Of a stretch of 64,000 nt of DNA, positions 1-10,952 are shown piece by piece (the first letter of the stretch is position 1; each line of letters opens with the position of its first letter). Source of the stretch: Coniferiporia sulphurascens (lineage: Eukaryota; Basidiomycota; Agaricomycetes; Hymenochaetales; Hymenochaetaceae); assembly GCA_002794785.1 (NCBI GenBank), contig NBBA01000012.1:1464824-1528823 (forward strand), given 5' to 3'. The translations under genes and the position numbers were made by a program. The notes under the pieces were generated by a model. The model had not been told where the DNA came from and did not search any database. It worked only from the letters and a program-made list of their open reading frames with translations.

Positions 1-859
1 ACAGTACAGCCAATGTCTCTAAATTGGCCGGCGCCTCCGGTATTGATGCTGCTACTGTGGTCATCCGTGTACATCGAGATTTTCCAGTATTATCATGCAG
101 TACGACGTTCATGTCTCGGCCAGGGTAGTATTATGGAGCTTGTCAAATATACGTACCTATTGTATCATCACCGTTCGGCTAGCTTGATCATAGATGAATT
201 GTCTCTTTATCCCATTGGCTCGTGTTTTCAAACCCGGAGCTATTCGGTGAAAAGCCGGCCAATTTCTGTGACGACTCTTTTCCCTCTTCTACGAATGCCC
301 CTCACCAGGTTTCAGGAGGCCATATTACGAGGGACGCTACCAAGACCTATCAAAAGCGAGGTCACCTTCGTAATCTCACAGCCTGGGAAATACGAAACGG
401 AAAGACCAAACTCGTCTCAGACCAAAGGGTTGAATAGATTCTACGGGTCTCTCATAACTAAGAGCTTTGCACACGGCCGGACTTGTATAATGATTTATGA
501 TTAATGAACATTGAGCATTTGTACAGATGTGAGCAGATCTTTCGCGTCCCCTGTTATATAGTTCAAGTACACAAATACGAGGATTTCGTTCTGCCATAGT
601 GCCACTGAGGTGAATGTGAAGATTTATCAAATGCTCCTCTTGCAGATCAAAGCCATTAATTCTGAGCTTTACCGGGGTAGTCCGCGTAGTGTATATTTTT
701 AACACATCATTGCAAATCGGCAAAACAGATGATGATCGGCAGACGGATTTTCTTGTCCGCGCCGCGCTTATCTTCCCGCTGAACCATGAGGTCTTGTGCG
801 AAATCCGTCCACGCTCAAATGGTTCCTCGTCCACAGAGCTATCGCAGACCACGACTGCG
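1..859. other. Intergenic, no gene recognised
   Basis: Short open frames occur on both strands but none shows a recognisable motif or a consistent set of splice sites. The last part is presumably the promoter of the amidohydrolase gene that starts at 860. Confidence 0.5.
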
Positions 860-3800
860 ATGGACAGAAAAGCAGCACTCGACATAGAGCAGGACACCGC
901 AATTTTGGCAGTGCGCCAGAAAACGCGCCGACGCCGTCCATGGCCAATCCTGTTCTTCGTTCTCCTTTCGTTCTCTGTTCTCGGAACCCACATTCATCTT
1001 AATCGCACGGGCATTTCGCGCACCGTGCGTATCCCAGCGAATGCTGCACAGATAACTGCACGCTGTGAAAACCTCAAACTCGAGCCGGGGCCACCGCCGA
1101 CGTTTAAAGATCGCACAAGCTCGGATAGATTCGTCTTCGGGACGAAGCCAACACTGATCAAGAACGCCACGATCTGGACGGGAAGAATCGACGGATTGGA
1201 GGTGATCAAAGGAGATGTCTTGCTTGCTAATGGCCTCATAAAGTCTATTGGTCACGTCGTTGATGTTTCCCTCTACGACGACTTAATAACTGTCGACGCA
1301 AATGGTGCATGGCTTACTCCCGGGTACGTCCTTATTTGTGCTTCATTTGGTACAAGAAGTTCTTAAAGGTATCGCAGCATCGTTGATCTACACTCACACA
1401 TTGGCGTGGAATCCGCACCGGGGCTTAGTGGTGCCAACGATGGTAACTCGCGCAAGGGTATCGCCCAGCCCTGGTTGCGTTCCCTTGACGGGATCAACAC
1501 GCACGATGATGCGTACCACCTTTCCATCTCAGGCGGTGTGACGACCTCTCTTGTACTTCCCGGATCAGCAAACGATATCGGTGGTCAAGCATTTGTCATT
1601 AAACTACGTGATACTGCCGAGCGCACACCAACATCCAAGCTTCTTGAACCGCCTTTCACGCTTAACAGCTCGGATACCATTGACCTTTCCCTTCCGCCCC
1701 GGTGGAGGCAGATGAAGTACATTCCATCGCTTTCTCTTCGCGATGTGGGCTGAGTTTTTGCATAGACACGCGTGTGGTGAAAATCCGCGCCGTGTATACG
1801 GAAACTCACGCATGGATAATATATGGGCATTCCGCGAGGTGTATGACAAGGCACGTCAAATAAAGGAAAAGCAAGATGCATATTGCGAAAAGGCACTTGA
1901 TGGCGAATGGGCCGGTCTCGGCGCATTCCCTGAAGAGCTTCAGTGGGAGGCGCTGGTCGATGTTCTGAGAGGACGAGTCAAGGTTCAAGTTCATTGCTAC
2001 GAGACAGTCGACCTGGATGATATTGTTCGCGTATGTTGTATGCATTCACCCTTGCCATTAAGGGACTCTGATAGCCCCAAACATTCCAATGTCAGCTCAC
2101 AAACGAGTTTAAATTCCCTATCGCCGCGTTCCACCATGCGCACGAGACATACCTTGTCCCAGACCTTCTCAAACAGGCGTATGGTAGGTCGCATAAAACA
2201 TTTCGGACAATAAGTCTACTAATGTTATTCCTCCGCAGGTCATACACCTGCGTCCGCGATGTTCGCAACGAATGCGCGGTATAAACGCGAAGCCTACCGC
2301 GGCTCCGAGTTTGCGTCCAAGATTCTCGCAGAGCATGGGATTCAGGTAGTTATGAAGGTAAACCATTAATAAGCCCCAAAGGAATGATATTCAATCTACG
2401 TTTTTAGAGTGATCGTATGTCTGCTCCATAACCTCGTATTCTCCGAGAACATGATACAGATATCATCATAGACCCTGTCCTTAATTCGCGCTTCCTTCTT
2501 TACGAGGCGCAGCAGGCTTACTATTATGGCCTGCCGGATAACATCGCTTTAGCTTCGGTAACAACGACCCCTGTGCAGGTCATGGGTATGGACCACCGTA
2601 TTGGCTTTATCAAAGAGAATTACGACGCCGGTGCAGAATCTTTTCACCTGATATAAGCGTAGAACACGAAGCTAATACATCACAGACCTTGTCATCTGGG
2701 ACTCACACCCCCTTGCGCTCGGCGCGACTCCCAAGCAGGTTTTCATCGACGGCATCGCGCAATTAGACGCGCCGTACACGGCGCAAAAGCCTGCGAGTTT
2801 TCAGAAAGTTCCGAAGACGCCGGACTTCACTAAGGAGTCTGCGGACGCGGTGAAGTACGAAGGTCTCCAGCCTCTCGAGCCGCGGAAGTCCGTCACTGGG
2901 ACAGTCGTGTTCACGAACGTCAGGAGTGTGACAGTCCGCTCCGCCACAGGCAAGAGCGTCGTCAATGCTTTCGAGGCCCAGGGCGATAGCGAGCTTGGCG
3001 TGTTCGTGGTCCTAGACGGAAAGGTCGTGTGTGTTGGTATGCAGAGTGCCTGTGCGTCGTTCCTCGCGGCGCCGGATGCCGAGATCGTCGACCTCAGAGG
3101 GGGCTCGATCTCTCCCAGTCTCGTGTCGTATGGTTCTCCGTTGGGCCTCGAGGAGATCCAGGGTGAGGCGTCGACGCGCGATGGAGCCATACCTGATCCT
3201 CTGGAAAAGAGTGCACCGAGTATCGTGGGTGGCGACGGTGCACTGATCCGTGCTGCAGACGGATTGCAGTTTGCGACCCGTAATGCCTAGTGGGTACCCT
3301 TTTGTCAGGGTCGCGGAACCTTCACAAGCGCATTGCTGACTTCTTTTTCTCCTGGGAACAATCATCAGTCTGGCGTATCGTGCTGGTGTGACCGTCGGAG
3401 TTACGGCACCGATTCGCTCTGGTTTCTTGAGTGGACTTAGTACAGCCTTTGGGCTTGGAGCTGCGCACAAGTTAGAGGCCGGAGCAGTTGTACAGGAGAC
3501 TGCCGCCATGCACGTCGCTGTCGGTCATTCCGCCTCTTTCGCGAGTGTAAGCACACAAATAGCAGCGCTCCGTCACCTGCTACTCGCCGGTGGCTTGGGC
3601 GACCTCGGCGCGTCTTTCAAGGATGTGGCAAATGTAGGTCTTCCATCTGTATTCCTGCCGAATGTTTCGTTGATTTCTTTAATTCAGGGAAAGGTGACGC
3701 TCGTCGTCGAAGCGGAGAGTGCAGACGTGATCTCGACACTCCTGCAGTTGAAGAAAGAGGTGGAGGGGAAGACCGGCGTAGCCATGAAGCTGACAGTTTC

Positions 3801-4378
3801 CGGCGGCGCGGAGGCACACCTTATTGCTAAGGAGCTCGCGTCCGCAGACGTTGGGGTCATAGTCGTACCCTCACGTCCCTATCCATCCAAATGGGAGCAG
3901 CGTCGGATGTAAGTGGCTCATACTTGTCCACTTCGATCGTTATAAACTGACTTGGCCTGGGTTGTGCCGGCTCCGCAGACTGCCTGGTCCGCCTGTGACA
4001 AAGGACAGCGCGATTTCACTGCTGCTTGCGCATAATGTGACAGTCGGCATCGGCATCGAAGAAGCCTGGAGCGCGCGGAGTACCCGTTTTGACGCGGCGT
4101 GGGTAAGTGTTCTACCCGACTTTTCTGTAAAGTGCTTGCTAATGTCCTGTTTGTATATTGTCGCGCTGCTCCGACAGGCTGCTCTGGAGGCCGACGGCGA
4201 CATTACGAAAACGCAGGCGCTAGCGCTAGTCTCATCAAATCTCGAGAAACTCCTTGGCCTCGACGTGAAAGCAGAACTTGCTGATCTCGTCGCTACAGAA
4301 GGGGGTGATATGTTTGACTTCGAAGGCAAGATCGTTGGCGTGATCTCCCCCAGAAAGGGAGCTGTTGACCTCTTTTAG
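860..4378 (+). CDS. Membrane-anchored two-domain amidohydrolase (imidazolonepropionase-like)
   Basis: Metal-dependent hydrolase of the amidohydrolase superfamily; substrate unknown. The ATG at 860 gives a basic N-terminus followed by one hydrophobic segment (PWPILFFVLLSFSVLG), so it is probably a type II membrane or signal-anchored protein. Next comes the family's N-terminal beta-sandwich entry (LIKNATIWTG), then after an intron the metal-binding strand IVDLHSHIGVE. Later blocks are VQVHCYETVD, IAAFHHAHETY, KSDHPVLNSRF and DLVIWDSHPLALG, all characteristic of amidohydrolases. From about 2880 a second half restarts with VVFTNVRSVTV and SISPSLVSYGSPLGLE, which align with the first half but have lost the HxH motif. 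About ten introns are seen, including a 7-nt exon at 2408-2414. The stop is the TAG at 4376-4378. The family is common in fungi, where it is often annotated as a carbohydrate esterase family 9-like protein. The family call is confident; the reaction is not. Confidence 0.85.
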
Positions 4379-5108
4379 TTTGTTATTATTCTCAAATTTT
4401 TGCGATGAGCGCGTGTATCTGATCTTTGATACTGTTTTCTATGACTCGGGGAAAGGAAGAAGTGCGGTGATTTTGTACAATTTTCCCTAATCAGAGGCAC
4501 AATAAAAGTTTTATGGGGGTTCTTTGCCCTCATATATTCATCCGGTACAGATCATTACAGGCCATGAGCCGAGCGCACCCTACGATGCGACGACTTTTAT
4601 CTTGGACTACGAAAGGGGGAAACGAAGACAGGGAGAGTGGAATTCGTCGATTTAAAAAATATAAACACAAGAGAAGACGCATCCCGCTACCTACAACCCT
4701 GTAAATGGACAGTGGGCCAGCTCGAGATGCGTCAAAAAGGGTGTCACATCTCTGGTTTAAACCGACCAGTAGGTGCTTCGGGGGTGAAGAGTGGCTACTG
4801 TAGAATGTGAAGTTTCCGTTTGGGGTTTCTGCAAATACAGAAACAGCCGCTGGGTTGCATGTAAATGCCGTCTGAATTAGTCGTTTATGTATGGGAAGAA
4901 ATAGAGAAATAAAGTAACAAAAATGGAGCATGTCGGACTGAGGGTTTATTCTCTTCCCGAAGCTCTTCATAAAAGGAACAGGCGAAATCTAATCTTGTCA
5001 AGCGACGCCAAGTCTTGATTGAAAGAAAGCAAAGGGGACAACAAGTAAATCCCTACCCTATCTCAAAAACTTGAGAGTATACGGATAAGGGCACAGGATT
5101 TCACCATT
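4379..5108. other. Convergent intergenic region
   Basis: Lies between the 3' ends of the amidohydrolase (+) and the mitofusin gene (-). It should hold both 3' UTRs; several AATAAA-like stretches are present (for example near 4500 and 4911). No gene seen. Confidence 0.5.
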
Positions 5109-7765
5109 TCAGAGATCGCCGGCAGCACACACGTACGACCGCACGTCGCTCGTTCGACCTTGAACGTCACTAAACCAGACGAGCGCCTTTTCCGCTTGGC
5201 GTTTTACACCCTCCGCACTCTCGACTTCCTTCGAGCGCGCTTCCATCGCGCCGCGGAAACGCTCACGCTGTTCATACGACGCGATGCGCAACACCTTGCG
5301 AACTTCGCGTGCAACACGCTCCGCTTGCGCACCCACGAACGTCGTTTCTGTATCCGTGTTCGTGCTGCCGTCTTCTACGCGTAGTAATTCCGCACGCACG
5401 CGACGTCCAACAGTACGCGGGATAGTGTGGGGCAGTTCATACACAAGATATACCGAAAGTCCGATCGTAACTGCACCCAGTACGGGTGCGGCCCATTTGC
5501 GTGCAGTCTCGTTTCCGATGAGGTCCGTGATACGCGAAACACCTTCAATGATGCTCCCGACGCCAAGTGCCTTGCCGCTGAACATAGTGAGCGCGCCAAC
5601 ACCAACAGAAGCAACGCCGAGCGCAGATGGGAAATGTTCTTCTTCCTCCGCTGCAGAAACCTTATCGCTGTCCTCATTTCCGAAGTACGTGTTATAATGA
5701 TGGAAAACGTCAAAGACGTCATAGAACGAAGGCTCGAGCATGTCTTCACGTCGCGCAAGACCGATTCCCAGTCCGTATAAGCCGCCAGCAACAATGGCAC
5801 CGTGTCGTGATCTGCCGTACCTGCCTCGGTGGCGCGCGAACATCGCCTCGGGCATAAACACGCGACGCGAACGCTCAACGCCCTCAGGCATAAAGCGCTC
5901 ACCAAGAGCCTGAATGTCCTTAACGTTATTCGTGGTTGACACACGCGCATCATCCTCGACAATCTTCACCGCCGCGTCTAGACTCGCAAGTAATGCCCTA
6001 CGCACGTCGGAAATGTAATCCCAGATGCGTAAAATACCCGGGTAAGACGGCATGGGGACGAAAGGGTGCTCGACAGCGAGCTCTCCGGCACCGACGCGTT
6101 CAAGAGCTTGGTTAAGCAGATCCTTCGTATTACGGCGTGCTCCCAATGTACCATCTTCTTCAACCTGCAGAAGACTCTCTTCGAGCCCGTTACGGCTGTT
6201 CTGCATTTTCTCGAGCACTGGGCGTGCCCGGTTGAGGTCCTCCTTCGCTCTCTCGAGCTCGGCCCTAGCGAGAATAGCATTCGACCCGGTAAGGAGATCA
6301 ACATCGGCCAGCAGATGAGAGAGATACGTCGCAGCCGGATGCAACTTCAATTTCGAGCGCTTGAGCAGTACGAACGAACGCAAAGAAGACTCAAGTGATT
6401 CAAACGCCGAACTCGTAGGCTGCACGCCCAGCACTGCGGACGAGTCAACAAAGTGCACAAGGTCCGCAGCATCCTCGTATGTTCTTGGACTGAGCTGCTT
6501 GACCTGCTCAAGTACAAGACGTCTGCATTTATCCTTGTTTCGGATGCCTTCAAACTTGTTGACGACAATGAAGACGTATGCCTTCTCGCGGCTAGCCGTT
6601 TCCAAAAATTCCCTCGCGGAGAGCGTGAAGTGATTCTCAGCAGAGACGACAAAAACGACTACGTCGATCTCCTCCTGGCGTGCGAACAGTGCAGTGGTCT
6701 TGACGCTGTCGCGATTGAGCCCAGGTGCGTCAATGAGCGAGATGTCGGCAATGCCATTATTAAGGAAAGAGTCAGCGGAAGCGCGCGGGTCATTGATATA
6801 TACCTTGACCATCTGCTGACTATCCTCATTTTCTGAGATAAGCTCTTCAAGGTCTTCGATGCTAGTACGCTTGAACGTAGACTCGTCCTTGGCAGAGTAA
6901 CTGCTCGCATCGGTAACCGTAAGAACATGAACCTCCTCCTTGCCATCGTTCTCCGCAGCATCATGCACCTCACAGAATGCGGTAGTACACGGTTGCTGGT
7001 CAACAGGCATAATCTCGCGCCGCAAGAGTGCATTGACGAGGGTCGATTTTCCCGCGTTAAGGTCGCCGGTGACGAGCACCTTCGACGACGTATCCTCGAC
7101 ACGTGTGCGCAGTTTGTCGACGTGCTTCAGCGACGCAGAGATGCGATCGTCGAGCAAGTTCGCAATAGATGACTTCTCGAGCTGCGAGACAAGCGAGGAG
7201 GCGGTTGCTGACGAACCATGTGGCCCCATCTTGAGGTCAAGGCGCAGTACCTGGAAGTCAAGATCCGTCTTCGACGGGACAAGGCGTGCACCGTCCGTTA
7301 CTTCCCCATTGCTGTCTACTTCTTCATCCATATCATCCCTGGCGGAGGACAGTGAGAACGAGCGAGGCTGACCCTTTCGGGTACGCTTCGTCAAGAAAAC
7401 CTCAGTCCCGTTCTGCGGATCATCCAAGAACGTCATAGAGCGACGGAAGCTGGACGGACGCTTCGCCGGAGACGGAGACGATGACGGGGCTTCATCGAAG
7501 TGGGGGTACCGGACAACCCACAGATCCTTGTTGAACTCGCGCAAGTCGGTTAATATCGACTTTGTCTGGTCAATGGCCTGGACAAGTCTGCGGTACGTCA
7601 GCAAGAAATCGAATACGCGTCCATTATACACGCTCACCGATTTTTGTTGGAGATAAACGCCTCCTGCACGTCCTCCGCGTTGAACTGTTTCTCAGCCTGC
7701 TGCAAAACCGGTGTGGGCGGGGTTGAAACCGTCTTCTGACGAATCGGCAAGTAGGACTGCGACAT
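5109..7765 (-). CDS. fzo1: Mitofusin / Fzo1, mitochondrial outer-membrane fusion GTPase (apparent 1-nt deletion)
   Basis: Dynamin-related GTPase that tethers and fuses mitochondrial outer membranes. The protein reads almost without introns. An N-terminal helical part (GRVFDFLLTYRRLVQ, SILTDLREFNKDLWVVRYPH) is followed by the GTPase domain with G1 GDLNAGKST, G3 LIDAPGLNRDS and G4 VVNKF. Near the C-terminus there are two hydrophobic segments (around SVGVGALTMF and VTIGLSVYLVYEL), then a basic, coiled-coil-prone tail (ASYEQRERFRGAMEARSKEV) corresponding to HR2. The main frame has no ATG before the conserved VYNGRVF. The natural ATG is at 7765 and encodes MSQSYLPIRQKTVSTPPTPV through ISNKN, then meets a stop because the frame slips at the A-run of the coding strand (7641-7645). 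One extra A would read ISNKKSVSVYNGRVF without interruption. Length about 885 residues, normal for Fzo1. Confidence 0.93.
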
Positions 7766-8401
7766 CCTTTCCACAGTGTTTTATTGGGCCAAAAAGACCA
7801 AAGGGCGATGGAAACTCCTTGTCGACGTTGCCGGCGTTGTCAGTGGTGGGCGCAACTTGTAGGGAGGACTCGGAGCAAAGGGGACCAGCGCTCTTCGCAA
7901 TCCTCCGCGTCACGGATGACTAATTTAAATCTGTGTCACATAGAGTTTCCATAGTAGGTCTTGTGCCCTCACAACGGCGTGACTTTGCTCTTCCGGCGGT
8001 ATCCATGTCTGGCCAGCCGGCCGGGCCGTTCTTAAAACCGTAATAATACTTTACGCAGTATTTCTGCTAGACGTAGCAACGTCCACTCTTTGCTCGATTT
8101 GCTCGATCTTCGTGAAGGAATCAGGAACACAAAGCGTATATCATAATTATAGTCTAATCAGAGTAATACATGTAAAATAGGGTACTCAAACAACTCAGGA
8201 GGACGCTCTATCCCAAAGAAAACAGCGAGGCGACTCACTCGCTTGAACTGCGGATATGACTTTCCAAACAAGCGGCGTCGCACAAATGCGACTAGTTCGC
8301 TGTTTGGTTATTAGGACAGCAAAGGAGGTGTGAAACTAGCGCTCAACACGAACGATAAATAACATGGGCGCCCTGCAACTACCTTCCAGGAGTTCACACC
8401 G
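7766..8401. other. fzo1 promoter / msp1 3' region
   Basis: Between two genes on the same strand. It should hold the fzo1 promoter and the Msp1 3' UTR. An open frame at 7692-7913 (-) overlaps the real fzo1 N-terminus in another frame and is spurious. No further gene seen. Confidence 0.5.
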
Positions 8402-9958
8402 CTAATCCAGGCCTGGAGGGTCGAGAACATCGTCTGGTCGTGGCATGTGTCCGAGTCCGGGTACAGGCAACGAGGCGCTCAAGTCTTCTCCCGAGAAATC
8501 AGCCAGTTCTAAAGGCCGATATTTGAAGCCCTATTTATAAAGTACACGGTGTTTGATTAGATCGGTGATTTCAGCGCAGTCGGCAATTTAGATATATAGT
8601 GACTTCACCTCTTCGTGACTCTGCCCAAGTACCTCACGGTCGCCGCCCGCTTTTTTGAGGAACTCACGAACGGGGACCATCGCTGCGTTACGGCATATCT
8701 CCTTAAGGTCCGAACCTGAGAGACCCTGCGTCTGCTCGGCGAGCAAATCCATTGAAAAATTTGGCCCGAGCTCTGTACCCTTGAGCATCTGTATGAATAA
8801 CCCGTTATCACCGCAGCTCGGGATCCATCATGACTATAATCAAACGCACGAGCGTTAGAATCCTAAGACGTTGGTGTTTGTTGGGCAGGCCAACGGGGTA
8901 TCGTTTGGGCATTCGCCTCAGAATCGCAGAGTCAATGTCCGTCGGGCGGTTAGTCGCGCCTAACACAATAATGCGATCCGAGGCCGACATGAGACCATCC
9001 CAAAGACTGCAGTTCCTAAGTCAGGTTGGGCAAGTATATGGACAAAAACAATGACGCACGTCATGAACTCCGCCTTCATCATCGCGGTCACCTCATGGTC
9101 GCCCTTGCTACGTTCGCGTAGGAACGAGTCTATCTCGTCAATGAAGATTATACTCGGCTGCACCTTACGTGCAAGTCCGAAGAGGCCAGCGATGAGTTTG
9201 TTCGACTCGCCGTACCACTTGTTCGCAAGCGCCGAAACAGCGATATTAATGAATGTTGCACCACTCTCCTTCGCAAGCGCGCGCGCAAGCATAGTCTTGC
9301 CACAGCCCGGTGGACCGTAAAGGAGTACGCCCTTAGGCGGACTCAGGAGTGATGATGAAGAAGAGAAGAGGTTGGGATAGACGAGAGGGTAGATGACGGA
9401 TTCTCGCAGTGAGGCAACTATGGAGTCCAGACCACCAATATCTGAAGGAGATGGGTAAATTCTAGACCATAACAATCAATCAAACGCTGGACGCACCATC
9501 GAAGCGAACGTCTATGTCGTCTGGATGTATGACTTCCGACGCTATGGCCTCTGTGAATGGTCAGACATGGCCAGACATCTGTTCACTGAGCAGACGTACC
9601 TTCGTATTCATTCAATTTCAAGTCCTTGTGTCCGAGACGTTTCAAAATTTCACCGCTCTTCGCTCTGGCCGACTTCCGTTCGCCGCTGGGACCCATAGAG
9701 TCCAAAAGCCACTTCGAGAAGGTCAGTACAACGTTCAGCTTATGCAATATCCACCTACTCTGAGTGTGTAGTACGCCGCTACCTTGCGGGTAGATGTTGT
9801 CAGAATACCGGATACAAGAAAACATGACGGCTATTCTCACTTGACCTGCGATGAGCATCGCAACTATAAAGGGATCAGCTATCGCCATGCACAGCATTAT
9901 GCAGAAGCGGCTCACCCTCAACCGCAACTTTCTTCGTGAAGACATTTGAACCAGACAT
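8402..9958 (-). CDS. msp1: Msp1/ATAD1-type AAA ATPase, outer mitochondrial membrane extractase
   Basis: AAA+ ATPase that pulls mislocalised tail-anchored proteins out of the mitochondrial outer membrane. The model starts at ATG 9958 ([14 protein letters not shown]), splices at 9915/9845 to [14 protein letters not shown], then continues with the linker [20 protein letters not shown] and LKLNEYEG. Further exons give [14 protein letters not shown] and [20 protein letters not shown], then Walker [12 protein letters not shown], the pore loop NKWYGES, Walker [15 protein letters not shown], sensor ATNRPTDID, and the arginine-finger region [15 protein letters not shown]. The last exon is [17 protein letters not shown] and ends at TAG 8402-8404. 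Gly-Ser-Asp-Leu ([20 protein letters not shown]) is the normal C-terminal helical domain. An alternative start at 9945 without the first splice would give a more hydrophobic N-terminus; the spliced form aligns better with the family. The intron around 9720-9775 is the least certain. Confidence 0.9.
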
Positions 9959-10485
9959 AATGGTAGTTGCCCCTTAGACGTGAGAGTGGCGGCAAGAGTC
10001 CTGTAGCCTGCATCCTCACCCGACGGGCGGCGGGTGCCTGCAACGCCAGTGTGAGAAAGACATACCGGATCGGTACGCCTTCAGTGGTCAGTCACCTTCT
10101 GGCATGCGTGTGTTCTCGTGTCTTGCTATTGCTTTCTTTCCTTTCGAGACCAGTCGGCTTATCAACGATCGGGTTTCGGGCGTGCGTGAAAAAATGCAGC
10201 GGGATAGGCAATACTACACCACTTGCAACGAACATTGATGACGTTCAGGGAACACAGGTGCAAATTATAACGGACAGAACAACACAAAACCAACAATTCA
10301 TTAATGTACAGACGATGCAAAACAGAATAGTCCTAGACAGCGATGTTAAAAACCAAGACAAGGGGAAAAGCGATACATGAAAGCGATGCGCGTGGGGTGA
10401 ATACTGCGGAGCAGCGTGCGGGAACATGGCTCTACCAAGTCATAAGCAGGGGCCTCGGAAATAACAGTGGCGACGGAGGTTCACG
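9959..10485. other. Intergenic, msp1 promoter
   Basis: Upstream of msp1 and downstream of the small membrane protein gene, both on the minus strand. No coding signature seen. Confidence 0.45.
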
Positions 10486-10952
10486 CTATCGACGCGCTCC
10501 TCCCATGTATGCGAGCGGAGGACGCGAGAGGTCGTGCTCGTCGCGTTGTCTAAGGTCCTTCTGACTCGTCAACGTCGAAAAGGTGCTCGCTGACTCCTGA
10601 CGTGTGGACCCTCTTCTGTCGTGCCGCGCTGCGGGCGTGTGGGTCATATTGTCCATCCAGCGATCGAGCGTTGCCTTGTTCCGTACATCGTCAGCTGTGG
10701 GTGGTGGGCGCTGCTTGCGCCAGTTTGAGATTGCGTAGAAGCTGAGCAATAGCGCGAAGAAGCAGACTAATCGGTGAGTCAGTAACTGTGCGTGCCACGT
10801 CGGTCTCCAAATATATGCTCACTCAAACCCAAGGCGATCCCGATCTTCGTGTTCTCCTTCAGGCCTCCGTCACCACTCGCATTTCTGGTCTCGAGCTGCG
10901 CCGCCCGTTGCGCGAGGATGTGTGCAGCATCTTTGCCAGTGAGGGTGGGCAT
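10486..10952 (-). CDS. Small single-pass membrane protein, unrecognised
   Basis: Two exons. The first starts at ATG 10952 (MPTLTGKDAAHILAQRAAQL) and ends in KIGIAL at a GT donor. The second begins after a TTAG acceptor near 10770 and continues VCFFALLLSFYAISNWRKQR, then a Pro/basic linker and a polar tail, ending at TAG 10486-10488. Splicing in phase 1 joins KIGIAL to VCFFALLLSFYAI, forming one transmembrane helix around residues 41-58 flanked by positive charges on the C-terminal side. Total about 135 residues. The continuity of the helix across the splice is the main support. I do not recognise the family; an organellar membrane assembly factor would fit the size and topology, but this is only a guess. 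Confidence 0.55.

Noticed and set aside
5284..5697. Long plus-strand frames antisense to fzo1, and similar antisense frames over ROT1, the dehydrogenase and the F-box gene
   Set aside because: They mirror the codon bias of the real genes on the opposite strand and carry no motifs of their own.
5109..7637. Treating GTG at 7637 as the start of the mitofusin
   Set aside because: Fungal nuclear genes rarely start at GTG, and a conserved N-terminus with a proper ATG (7765) lies just upstream in the shifted frame.
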